Source: Liolophura sinensis
Lineage: Eukaryota; Mollusca; Polyplacophora; Chitonida; Chitonidae
NCBI RefSeq assembly: GCF_032854445.1
Contig: NC_088295.1
Coordinates: 67,671,058 to 67,735,057 of the forward strand
Length of the DNA stretch: 64,000 bases
Direction: 5' to 3'
Each line of letters begins with the position of its first letter. The first letter of the stretch is position 1. Both the position numbers and the translations under genes were made by a program. Of the stretch, positions 13,401-24,666 are shown piece by piece. The notes beneath the pieces are model-generated. The model was given only the letters and a program-made list of their open reading frames with translations, did no database searches and was not told the DNA's origin.

Positions 13401-16017
13401 TTAGTTTTGTCACAATAAGTGATAGCCAGACAAGCTTCATTAAGAGGCAATTTAATCCTTTGGCCCAGGGTTGGCCTCCAACTTGCACTTCAAACACCTT
13501 CATCCTGCAGTGGGGTTGACAGGACTATTTTTTTGAACTTCTCAGTTGAAAATTGATCAGAGTTTAGATAACACTGACTGCATGATCAAAGTGCCCGAAG
13601 CTTTGCAAAAATGTGCTTAATTTGCATACAGTTTCTAAAAGGCATTCATGCTGTGAACATGTAAAATATTATTTACTGGTGAAGTCTTTGTTTTTGATCA
13701 ACCAGTATAAATACTGAACAGTGGCATAGGAAGTGTGTGAGAGTGGATCTTAGGGGGGGGGGGGGAGAGGGGGGGGGGGGCATATGTTCTTCCCCATCCC
13801 CACTTTTCAGCCCACCGAGATAAAAAAAAAAAAACACAATAGTGAATGTTCAGTGCTTTCCCTCACTGTTTTAAATTGGATGCTGAAAGATTTCTTTTGA
13901 TTTGTTGATTATGTTGTTCAATGTTGAAAATTGTTACGTGAAATTTTGTAATTAGCAAAATCAGGCAGTGTAACTCATACGATAACATGTACTGATATTC
14001 CTTGCAAAGGCCCATCTGCCAGCCTCCATCACCACTGCCACCTCTCCACCCAAACGGCTTTATGAGCCTGGTTACTCTAGCCAGTGTAAAATCAACATTG
14101 TGCAGTTTATCAGCATGTGCTGACTCACATAGCCCATATTTGAATGGAAAGTAAGGGCATTCATGTAAAGTATAGAAGTGGTCTGATAACTAAATTTTGC
14201 AAAAATGTGCAGTATACCTAATCACAAACTTGAGGATAGATATGTTTGTTTTTCTTAAAACATGCTCAAATTCGTGTATGGTGACATAGGATCCAAGAGC
14301 TTCTGGGGCCTTGGCAGGCGCTGTACCCTCAAAGTCTGTTTAACCACTAAAAGTTTTCTTGAAAATGTTCTTCTTGTTTAATTCATAACCCTGCAGTCAT
14401 TGCAAACCTGTGTTAAAGGCTAGATTTTGAAGAGAAAAATTGCAGAGTGGATGGTGTAGCTTCATTATTACTAGTTATACAGAAATGTTGTATGTTATTA
14501 TATAGTCATAACTATAGAGCCTTGACTTGCCCTTTGGTGCTAGCTGTTAGATTCCAGTGTAAACGTGACCATTAATATTAACCTCTGGAAACCACTCAAA
14601 TGAGCATAGCTACAGTGGTTCATGCATGGCGTGGGACAGCAGTGCTCATGAAGCAGGAAATTACCTAGTCAGCGATAATAAATTAACGGACAAAATTACC
14701 TTTTACTGCAAACATGTCACATACATGTCATACTGTACTTCACTGTGTTCTCACCTCTTAAATGTTATGCTCAGAGAAAAAAAAAAGTGAAGGATCCTGA
14801 GTGAAAGGAGTTTGTGGCTAGAACAGCTAGTACATACATATGTTGGAATCTGTATATGTACAACTGCATGCATACAGTGTACAGAAGGTATAATATCTTT
14901 ATTTATCGAACACTAACTCGGTCAATTTACAGTGAAACTGTTCTTCACCAAGGCCTTCACGTGGGTAATAATATACAGGAAATACATGTACATGTATGTA
15001 CTTCAGAGTCCAGTTAAAAAAATAAATCAATATATATATATAAAACAAGATAAAGCATCATGTAGTTTGAAAAGAGAAGCTATATACATTCATACATACA
15101 AAAAGCAGTAACACAAACAATAGTGCTGTTCCCGCAACTGTCCCAACCAGCAAAAGTAGGTTATAGCAGGAGAAGGGTACTATTACATAAGTTACTGAAG
15201 TACTTTTGTCTGGCAATTTCTTTAGAATCAATTTTGAATATTTGTGTCTCATTGGATCCAGTTTGAATGATCATAAAATATCCATGAAGCCAAAACTATA
15301 GGGACGCACAGAAGCCCAGTATATATATTATAAGATTTTGACTATATGTTTCGCTTTGTTTGAAGAGTCACATGTTGGTCTTTTGTAATGCTGTAGCTAT
15401 GTATAATATTTAAGAAAAAGGCATCAGAAACATTGTTAGAAATTTTGGCAAATAGAACTGTTTGCAATGAGTTCATGAAATGCCAAGCGTGTTCTCCTCA
15501 CAGCTGACCAGTTTCTGACCAGTGAGGACAGAAATTTTAAAGAAATTAATATTGAAAAAAAAAAAATTAACTTGCGTCAAAATTCCAATAAAAATAATTT
15601 GTATGGAGATTATCTTGTGTTACACTGCAACAAATTTATATTTATATAAATACATGTACGTGACAAAACTGTGTACAGATTACAATACGAGAACACTAAT
15701 TGTTCACTGGAGAGTTCATTACACTCTTTTTATCTTAATAAGGATTTCACATCTCACATAATGGATAATTTCATGAATAGCATTTTATCTCACTGTGTCC
15801 AGATACATGGTCAAGTGTTAGTTTTCAGTAATGTTAGCTGTGGAGGAAACCTTGAAGGAATGCAGTTATTTAAGCTTTGTAATATTCTCTTATTCATTGC
15901 ATTTGTATTGTAATTTACATTATTAACCAGTGCTTTGAAATTAATTTTATGCAAAGTCGGCCACATTTTATTCTATTTTGGACCGTTTCTGTGACGTATT
16001 GGCTATTGTGTCCACAT
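13401..16017. other. Intronic sequence with G-run
   Basis: Non-coding. It contains the poly-G tract at 13753-13780, an A-run at about 13822-13834, a TATATA patch near 15030 and another A-rich run at about 15555. Nothing else is recognised. Confidence 0.5.
13753..13780 (+). repeat. Poly-G tract, G-quadruplex-prone
   Basis: Two long G runs separated by a short AGAGG-type interruption, about 28 bp in total. The run easily satisfies four G3 blocks with short loops. It lies in intron 1 of the + strand gene, so the nascent transcript would carry the G-rich strand. Confidence 0.85.
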
Positions 16018-17250
16018 TGAAGTTGGGTGATCTAGGATTATGCCTGGGTTGGGTCGTACCAAAGTTGGGAGACCTAGGATCATACCTGGGTTGGGTCATA
16101 CCAAAGTTGGGAGACCTAGGATCATACCTGGGTTGGGTCATACCAAAATTGGGAGACCTAGGATCATACCTGGGTTGGGTGACACCAAAGTTGGGTACCT
16201 AGGATCATACCTGGGTTGGGTTATACCAAAGTTGGGTGACCTAGGATCATACCTGGGTTGGGTCGTACCAAAGTTGGGTGACCTAGGATCATACCTGGGT
16301 TGGGTCATACCAAAGTTGGGTGACCTAGGATCATACCTGGGTTGGATCATACCAAAGTTGGGAGACCTAGGATCATACCTGGGTTGGGTCATACCAAAGT
16401 TGGGAGACCTAGGATCATACCTGGGTTGGGTCATACCAAAGTTGGGAGACCTAGGATCATACCTGGGTTGGGTCATACCAAAGTTGGGAGACCTAGGATC
16501 ATACCTGGGTTGGGTCATACCAAAGATGGGTGACCTAGGATCATACCTGGGTTGGGTGACACCAAAGTTGGGTGACCTAGGATCATACCTGGGTTGGGTC
16601 ATACCAAAGTTGGGTGACCTAGGATCATACCTGGGTTGGGTGACACCAAAGATGGGTGACCTAGGATCATACCTGGGTTGGGTCATACCAAAGTTGGGTG
16701 ACCTAGGATCATACCTGAGTTGGGTCATACCAAAGTTGGGTGACCTAGGATCATACCTGGGTTGGGTCATACCAAAGTTGGGTGACCTAGGATCATACCT
16801 GGGTTGGGTCATACCAAAGTTGGGTGACCTAGGATCATACCTGGGTTGGGTCGTACCAAAGTTGGGTGACCTAGGATCATACCTGGGTTGGGTTGTACCA
16901 AAGTTGGGAGACCTAGGATCATACCTGGGTTGGGTCGTACCAAAGTTGGGTGACCTAGGATCATACCTGGGTTGGATCATACCAAAGTTGGGAGACCTAG
17001 GATCATACCTGGGTTGGGTCATACCAAAGTTGGGAGACCTAGGATCATACCTGGGTTGGGTCATACCAAAGTTGGGAGACCTAGGATCATACCTGGGTTG
17101 GGTCATACCAAAGTTGGGAGACCTAGGATCATACCTGGGTTGGGTCATACCAAAGATGGGTGACCTAGGATCATATCTGGGTTAGGTCGTACCAAAGTTG
17201 GGTGACCTAGGATCATACCTGGGTTGGGTCATACCTGGGTTGAGTCATAC
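16018..17250 (+). repeat. 42-bp minisatellite, about 28 units
   Basis: Unit gacctaggatcatacctggg plus ttgggtcataccaaagttgggt, repeated from about 16018 to 17240 with few substitutions. One unit near 16190 is 39 bp. Since 42 is divisible by 3, several frames stay open on both strands (381 codons on +, 336 on -), with 14-residue repeats such as GDLGSYLGWVIPKL. The variants form a higher-order pattern: five consecutive units from about 16330 to 16533 recur at 16960 to 17163, exactly 630 bp (15 units) away. It lies inside an intron and has no signal or splice context, so I treat it as satellite DNA rather than a gene. Confidence 0.95.
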
Positions 17251-17260
17251 CGAAGTCTAC

Positions 17261-17746
17261 TGTAATTCTTCAACCTTTGCACATGGCCACCAGATGTTTA
17301 GGAGCCACCGTGGCTCAGTGCAGCGTAATGACCCAGAAGCCTCTTACCAATGCGGTCGCTGTGAGTTCAGATCCAGCTCATGCTGGCTTCCTCTCCGGCC
17401 ATACAGTACGTGGGAAGGTCAGCCAGCAACCTGTGGATGGTTGTCATGTGGGTTCCCCTGAGCCCTGCCCGGTTTCCTCCAAACTCAATGCTAGCCGCCG
17501 TCTTATATGTGAAATAATCTTGAGTACAGCATAAAACACTTGGGTTGGGAGACCTAGTATCAGGTGTTTTTCAGTCAATTTCTGACAACATTATTCTGTG
17601 TTGACTGATAACATTTTGTGAAACCCTGAATCTTGCCCATCCAATATATACATGTATAGTTTTGTCTTCAAAATAAAATTAAAAACGTGCACAAATTGCA
17701 CTTAAATTTTCTCCTTCATATGCAAAAATGTTGAGGAATTAGGATA
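17261..17746 (+). mobile_element. MITE copy 2, interrupted by a SINE
   Basis: The left end, taattcttcaacctttgca, begins at 17263. The right end, gttgaggaattaggatacc, lies at about 17730-17748, again inverted relative to the left end. After removing the SINE the interior aligns with copy 1 (aggtgttttt, cattattctgtgttgactga, attttgtgaaaccctgaa). The left end abuts the last minisatellite unit. Confidence 0.6.
17300..17540 (+). mobile_element. SINE family A, near full length, nested in MITE copy 2
   Basis: A tRNA-like head (gccaccgtggctcagtgcag, with an A-box-like start) runs to a B-box-like gtgagttcagatcc near 17359-17372. The family body (catgctggcttcctctccgg, ggaaggtcagcc) and tail (gtgaaataatcttgagtaca) follow. 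The A-box region is shortened compared with the copy at 59484. A short stretch of minisatellite-like sequence (tgggttgggagacctag) directly follows its end at 17541-17558. Confidence 0.8.
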
Positions 17747-18895
17747 CCTGAAATAGGGAATTAAGGGGGGGTGCTGAGGGATTACCCATCATTGGACTTC
17801 CTTTCGTCTGATTATGGAAGTATATCATATTTTTTGTGATTTTTTTTTTCATGGAGGTTGTAATCTTCGTATTAGGTCTTCATAGTGCAAATACATGTAG
17901 CCCATAGTATCGGGCTTGTAAAGAGCCTGTTTTTAATTATACATTTGTTATGTATTAGGTGATTCAGTTTGCTGACATTTAAAACAGTGATAATGTTGGA
18001 GAAATGAAAAAAATCCATTGGTAATCAATAGCCAGAGTGGGACACAAGTGAAATAGCTTGTTAAAAAATCCTAATATAATTAATTTATTTGCAAGGTATA
18101 CAATTTCATTAGGGAAAAATCCAAGGCCTAAGGTTCTTCAATCAAGGTATTATTTTCTTCTCACTATATTACAGTGAATCAGTACAGCGTATGTGCAAAT
18201 TGAGATCTTGTACTTATCTGTAGGTGTAAAATGAAAGACATTTTGTACAGTAGCTGTAGATTAAAAGAGGCTAGTCTGGAGATTCTTAGCAAAAAATCAA
18301 TAAGCCCAAGTCCAATTGAAATTGTGCTGTTAATATTATTTTAGAATTAGCCTAAATAATTGCCTTTCACAAAATATCAGCCTCACCTCTGCAAATGTGT
18401 TACCTTTCAAAATCGCTAGTAAAGCTCCTAAAACTTTTTCAGATATTAGGATCATTGTTCCACTGGTAGAGGGAGGAGAAAGATACTTAGGCTACTGAAG
18501 GCAATAATTTGAGCCATTCTTAGTAAATTCAGAAAATTTGATTAGAATATATAGATCTTTTGCCAAAAACCTGTAGCCACTTTAATGAGATTTTGTTTCT
18601 TATTATTATTGAGCTTTTATTATGCTTTTATACTGATACAAAAAAGTTGAGGTCTAGCAGCCCAGATTGGTTGATGTCATAACAAAAACGAGAAACATCA
18701 AGATGTGTAAAGGGAGGCTACTCATTTAGTCACTGACAGCTTCACTGTAAACTAGAGTTGTGTCTCTTGAGCCTATTTAACTTTCCACATATTCCAAATT
18801 GTAGGCGTGGAATGTGTGACATTTGGTGGTTTTGTTAAGGGAATACATGTACTCTATATGTACATGAATATACATTTTAACATTCTTTTCAGATA
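17747..18895. other. Intronic sequence, nothing recognised
   Basis: AT-rich with poly-T near 17830-17850. No exon or repeat was identified. Confidence 0.5.
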
Positions 18896-19012
18896 AAACA
18901 TTGATTGATGTTTAATACTGTGCTCAAGAAATGTTCAGTTATATATCATAGATGGTCACATTTATTGGTGGAGGCAATCTGAGTGCCTGAAGTAAACCAC
19001 AAACTCTCTCCA
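18896..19012 (-). repeat. Diverged SINE-like 3' fragment (family A variant)
   Basis: Reads attgattgatgtttaatact, then gtgctcaagaaatgttcagt and a later gaagtaaaccac, similar in order to the reverse complement of family A tails and close to the other variant at 29036-29300. It is strongly diverged. The adjacent 19118-19240 segment has a gtggtttcaaatccc B-box-like word and may be part of another decayed copy. Confidence 0.4.
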
Positions 19013-19765
19013 TGTGCATGTGTGTGTGAGAATTGATAAACTTCCTGATAGCAAGGATAACGAATTTAAACCATTATCAGACATGTACTTGAATCCATAC
19101 TCCCACCAGCCACATCACAAATCAATGCGGTCGTGGTTTCAAATCCCATTGGTGCAACATGGGAGGCTTGACAAATGGTGCAGTGGTTTCCTATAAACTT
19201 GACTGCAGCCACATACTATAAATGACGTAAAATGTGCCCAGCAAAAAGTGCATTTTTAGAAGCAAATATGTCATAAAATATTACTTTTTGATTTGTAAAC
19301 TTTGGAACATTTTTTCAGCATGGTATCATGTTACATGTACCTTGCAAATAATTCTCAGGATGGTTTTCTTTGATAACATAATAGAATTCAACAGCTGTAA
19401 ATGACGTTTTTTTACAGGTACAATTGTGTGAAGTATGGTTGCAGTTTATGGAGAATGATGGATTGGGAGGTGTTGTGCACTTGGGAAGATGAAAGAATAA
19501 ATTTTCAATTATTGCTGCTGTTAAAATTGTAATGGCATGCTGTAAGGTCAACATTTTTAGCTCCCGTCAGTGCACAATGGATTTCCTGTTGACAACAGTC
19601 TTAATATGTTTCTCTGCTATTTTTCTCTTCTTTTTTTTTAAAGTTTTGTATTTAAATGTTAATGTTTCTGAATTTCGATCGTAATTATGTTTTTTTCTTT
19701 GCTGATTTCCTATCTTTTTGTTTAGGGAAATGTTCTATTATTTATATATAGTTCCAAATTTTCTT

Positions 19766-20110
19766 ACTATCCTAGATAGCGCAGTTGGTAGAGCATCCGC
19801 TTCGGGAGCGGGTCAATCCTGGGTTCTGTCAAACCCAAGACTTTAAAAGAGGAAGCTGTAGCTTCCTCGCTTGGCGTTGAGAATTAAGGGGATAATGCAA
19901 TGGCTGGTTGACCCGTATCACTATAATGGCTTGGGCGAGGCGGGGTACTTGCCTTTTGTAAGCCGTCTCAGTAAAGCCGCACTAGTTAAAAGAGCGGTGG
20001 AAATCCATCCTGCAGCAAGGAGGCACATTACATGCATTCTAAGCACTGCTTCGTTGTTATATAACTGAAAAATTGTTAAGTACAACGTTAAACTCCAAGC
20101 ACTCACTCAC
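19766..20110 (+). mobile_element. SINE family B, complete, with 13-bp target duplication
   Basis: Flanked by perfect direct repeats tccaaattttctt at 19753-19765 and 20111-20123. The head is tRNA-like: A-box tagcgcagttggtagagc, an anticodon-loop-like gcttcgggagcg resembling tRNA-Pro(CGG), and a B-box-like gggttctgtc region that is degenerate. A roughly 250-bp non-tRNA body follows, ending in taagtacaacgttaaactcc and an actcactcac tail. The unequal tRNA and tail parts and the target duplication show retroposition. It sits inside intron 1. Confidence 0.85.
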
Positions 20111-20123
20111 TCCAAATTTTCTT

Positions 20124-23100
20124 TTAATTGAACATTTCCACTACATGTTGACATATTTGAATGCAAAAAGCCTAAAGCTCAGTGACTACCTTGAGATTTA
20201 ATGTCAAAGTGTTGTGTCAGTGGGTGTTTAACTACGTGCATAAAACAAGTCATTCTCCCATTAGTGAATCAACTCGGCTAAATACAGCTGTAGGGAAGCA
20301 CTTCTGTACTTTATTTCAGTTTAAATTTCCACAGTTTAATTTCGGGCTGTTAAGGAGGAAGAAACAGTCTGCCCCTCTGGGCTGGCTTCTTCCCTGAAGC
20401 TATTTGCAACCTTAACCTTTAAACCATTTTTTCAAGGGTTGTTTGACGTCAGAACTGTATACATTTTATTAATTGATGAAGTCTCCAGAGCTTTAGGGTA
20501 GTTCCGGTGCTTAGGAAAGAAGTTACTAGGGTAATTTATCTGTAGCAGTGGTTGTCTTAGGAAGCTAACGGCTGGACAATGGGTCAATACCGGTCTTGAC
20601 GGGCAAACCTATAAAGTGTTTGTCCTTGCTGGTTAATCAGTCTGAAATGAAGAAATGATTCAAACTGCTTTGGTGCATTTGCAGTATCTTGCCATTTGTA
20701 ATGAGTGGTGTACGTGTATGTGCACAGTACTGTAGGTAAAACCTCTGACATTTATCTATTGCTGTGGTAGGCTCTAGTCAGGACACAGGCCTGTGGCTTT
20801 GATAGCCCAGTCCCCTGGGAGGTCTCCAGGAATGAGGTAATCACTTTGGCCAGTCTCCTAGACAAGGCTAAACCCATTTCCAGCTTACCTCTCCAACATC
20901 TTGTGAATTTACTCGAGCACAATTGCTGCCCATTTAGGCCCCCAAGGACAGCAGTTTTTCAACATCCAATTTACGCTCTTGAAAATTGTACATTTATCTA
21001 AATGCACCAGTGTGTTTTTTGTGCGTCTGAACTGATTATGAGATTGTTGTTTTGGCAGCTTTTAGTTTTACATAAGGAAATATGTTATCATTTACTTTTT
21101 TTTTTCTTTAAGTTTTCATTGCATTTAGAGACCAGCACATGTGCACGCATAATGCAACATTGCTGTAGTTATTTTCAAGTTGCTTTAAACTTGAATGTTT
21201 TCTCTTCTGTCTGATTTTTCATTCCTCATCAGGGAACCCAGTTAGAGGAGAAGTATTTTTTTTTTCTTTCAGTGAAGAGAAAATCAAATTCATGTGTCAA
21301 GGCTGGTAACTAAAAGCTATTTTATTGAAATGCTTTGCTGAATGTACAATTTTTCACATACATTTGTGTACATGTGCACTTGGTCATGCCTAAATTTGTA
21401 TACCTGTAGTTGCATTTATTCATCTTTGTGGCTTAAACTGCACTTATTGAGATTTAGGTTGAAGTAAATTATGGCTGACTTGATACGCAAACCCATTTAT
21501 TGTATGCAGTTTCTATGGCTTATACATGTACATTTTACTGTTGTGGAAGTAGATCTTTAAAAGGTTTGAAAATAAGTTTGTTGAATTTTACTTTCAGTTT
21601 GGTAAATAAAAATGCACTTTCAGAAGCACACACACATAGAGGCCTTAAACTGATGCTTTTGAAGACAATGTTAATTTTTTTTCTGATAAGAAATTAATCA
21701 AACTTCATATCAAACTGAACAAATCATTAAGAATTAACCAAAATATGACACTAGAAAAATGCTACAGTTTCAGTGACATAAGGATAAACTTAAATCCTAA
21801 TATCCTGTGTAATTTACACAGTTAGGTGTGGACATGTTTACACATATTGTCTGAATTGTCGGAAGGGAGTTCAAAGTCACAAAGTTCAAAGATACGTTTG
21901 TTGCTAAATTTGTGCTTGTGTATTGTATTACCCATGAAATCTGCGTAGAAGTAATAAGCATGATTTCTCATTTTGTTGAACCCTGTAATAATTATTGTAA
22001 CGCAATACCTTTGATAAATCATTCCTGGTAATGAAACCATTTACATAACCCATTTCACATTACTGAAGCAAGACAAGAATATAAACAAGGGCAGAATAAC
22101 CTTTCCAGCAGGATCATTAAACATGTACTGATGTGTGTAATTACAGTCCTTAACAATTTATGTACTACCAATTATACAAAGAATATGTATAGAGCCCATG
22201 CAGTTTACATAGCTCTATACACAGCTTATTAAATATGCCATATTCTAAAATTTCAGAGTAAATATTTAGAGATCAGTTTCAAATTGGTACTGTGCATTGT
22301 CAGGTTGCCTATTCTCCATATTTCATTCTGTGTTTTCCAACTGGGTTGGACTAAGGAGAGGGATGTCATATGGCAACACAGTTGAGATACTTGTCATCTG
22401 ACAAGTATATATATGTATAGGCTATATATCTATATGACTTTGACAGGCACATTGTTCAGATTCGTCAGTGCCTCCACTGTTCTCTAGATCAGCCTTGGTT
22501 GCAATAAGTGATTGACAAAGCTTGTGGTGCCAGTTAGGTGACATATACTACCTAAAATTCATTGGAGATCATTTGTCGTCCATCAGTATGGTATTGGCAG
22601 AGACACTGCAGTGCTTCAGCATTGCTCTTATTGATGTTCATCTTTGAATGTTTGATTTAAAAGATGATAATGCTTTAGCAGATGGAAATGTTGCATACAT
22701 GTCACATTTGACTGGTTGATTGCATGTTCATGCCCATTTTGATATAAACATTTCTGAAGACTGAATAAAATCATTTTAGAAGACTAAATAGTCAATGCAG
22801 TTTAACAAAATGTTGTTTTTACTATGAAAAGTTCACCACAACCTTCACATTAACATATCCTGGCAGGAATATGCAGACTGACGAAAAAGAAATGTTCTGA
22901 AATACCTTGCGTCTTTATAGTAAGAGTGGGTTGTAGTTTAATTGTGAAAGGTATATAATACGTGCACTTGAAAGTTAACATGACAAGATACATGTTGTTG
23001 CCTTTGGCTGTTTGTTCAGTGTCTAATTTATATAGCCAAGCAAAGGTTCTGTAAAGGTACTAGTGCACCGTGCCTGGACAGTTTGGTAATGTTCCAGATC

Positions 23101-23576
23101 TAGAAATCTTCTGGCCCAATCCCTGTGTGTACAAACCTGTCATCTGGGTTCTGCCTAAGTAGCTGCTCTGCCACTTGTCCACAGTCTGATGTGATGTATC
23201 CAGACTGTGTCCGATTCATGTTCGTACATGATTGTTACAATCAAGTTCAGCGTGGGAGAGAAATGGCCAAGGGAGACACAGAGAATTACAGGACTTGGCA
23301 GCGTCCTCTTGTGTTCCAGCCGTTAGAAACACTTCCACTTTACATGAGTAACCTCTTACAGCAGGCTGCTCCCCATGGCCACCTGTCATTATCTGATTAA
23401 TAACTATTGATCATATAGATTTTCTTTTGTTTGATAATTACTTTGAAGTGACATGCTTGTATAAGAGTTTGAATAGAAATCATGCGTAGTGCAATATGCA
23501 GTTTTATTTACCCAGTAAGAGACTCAGCTTTCGAAATCCAGGGAGTATTGCCTTGGAATGTTGTTATATAAGAAGA
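20124..23576. other. Intronic sequence, nothing recognised
   Basis: No exon with matching signals was recognised. The segment 20440-20650 has fewer low-complexity words and a tgacgtca-like word (ttgacgtcaga near 20443), which could be regulatory, but nothing more can be said. Confidence 0.45.
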
Positions 23577-23640
23577 TTTGTTTCATTTATTTGATTGGTG
23601 TTTCATTCCGAGCTCAAGAATTTTTTGTTTGTATGATAGC
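23577..23640 (-). repeat. SINE family A, tail fragment
   Basis: Reads tttcatttatttgattggtg, then tttcattccgagctcaagaa, the reverse complement of the SINE A 3' end. Only about 50-60 bp remains. Confidence 0.5.
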
Positions 23641-24324
23641 AGCATTAAGGTTTATGGGAGGGGAACCAATGTCTTTTGCCAGGTACTGAAAAAAACTGTT
23701 GCTTATATTTTTGATAACTTTGTATTGAGTGACAGTGGGATGCAGATATACATGTACATTGGTGTCGTGTTCTAACTCTGTTTTTTAATCCGCATCAAAT
23801 ATTACACATTTTTCCTAGTATTGCAAGGAAAGATGTTTGTGATAAATCTTTAAGACCGTTTAATGATTTGTCCTGTTTGAATGTGTATTGCCATCACAGT
23901 TACAACCAGCTTTAGTGCATATAATCTGTAATAGCTTTGTGGAACAGGGCTTGTGTTTTATGTGTATATACATGTACGTATCTTGTGAATGTTTATATCA
24001 ACCTCTTGGATCAAAAGATGCTTAGAGAATAGTTGTTGTGGAGTATTGCCCCCTTTCCAAAGTTTCATACCTGTCAAGTTTCTGTTCCCATGCTCACAAG
24101 TAGATTAAGCATTTTAAATGGTGAGTTGCGATTTGAATTTCAAAACTTGATGACGAATGATTGTTATATAGGGCGTTATTACCATGGAGTTATTACTACA
24201 TATGTTCATACAATAAAAAGTTCATGTGGCTGGTACTACTGTACTTGTTAGGAATATGACGTACAGTATTGTATTCTATAATTATAATTATACAGTACTA
24301 TATAATACAGTGTATTACATTCAT

Positions 24325-24478
24325 ATATTATTTCATTGGTGTTTTAAGCTGTGCTCAAGAATATTTTACTTAGAAGATGTTGGCCACCAGCATTATGCTG
24401 GGCAGTAATCCTACATACACATACATGTAGCTCTGGGGGGAAACCCACGACCACCGATAGGTTTCTGGCAAACTTCTG
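24325..24478 (-). repeat. SINE family A, 3' half with small insertion
   Basis: The order ttatttcattggtgttttaa, gctcaagaatattttactta, ggccaccagcattatgctgg, ggaaacccacgacca matches the reverse complement of family A. About 30 bp of unrelated sequence (centred on acatacacatacatgtagc) sits in the middle. Confidence 0.7.
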
Positions 24479-24630
24479 TTATAAAGTGGCCAGGTACATG
24501 TATATACACATGTGACACATAATACAGTTGTCACTCTGATTGGTGCAAAAATTGTTTCCATGTTTAATTAACTATGATTTTATGTCAGTCAGTTTACTTT
24601 GCTTAATACTGCTTGTTTATTTATTGCCAG
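24479..24630. other. Spacer before the candidate cassette exon
   Basis: Short AT-rich stretch. It contains a possible branch-point region (gcttaatactgc at 24601-24612) and the pyrimidine-rich approach to the acceptor at 24629-24630. Confidence 0.3.
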
Positions 24631-24666
24631 ACCTCCGCTGCAAATCATCAATGGACTTCTTAGCAG
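24631..24666 (+). CDS. Candidate 36-nt cassette microexon
   Basis: A strong acceptor (cttgtttatttattgccag, AG at 24629-24630) and a CAG|gtaact donor enclose exactly 36 nt. Entering with the two leftover bases of exon 1 (AG), it reads PPLQIINGLLS between two Arg codons and leaves AG, the phase exon 2 needs. Inclusion would insert 12 residues without changing the downstream frame. Such phase-neutral microexons are common in neuronal membrane proteins. Intron 1 is long, so a chance match cannot be excluded without transcript data. Confidence 0.45.

Noticed and set aside
16040-17185. 381-codon frame on + and 336-codon frame on - as repeat proteins
   Set aside because: The 42-bp period keeps all frames open; there is no signal, splice context or flanking unique coding sequence.
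19771-19845. tRNA gene (Pro-like anticodon loop)
   Set aside because: The acceptor stem and T-arm do not pair properly, and it forms the head of a SINE bounded by target duplications.
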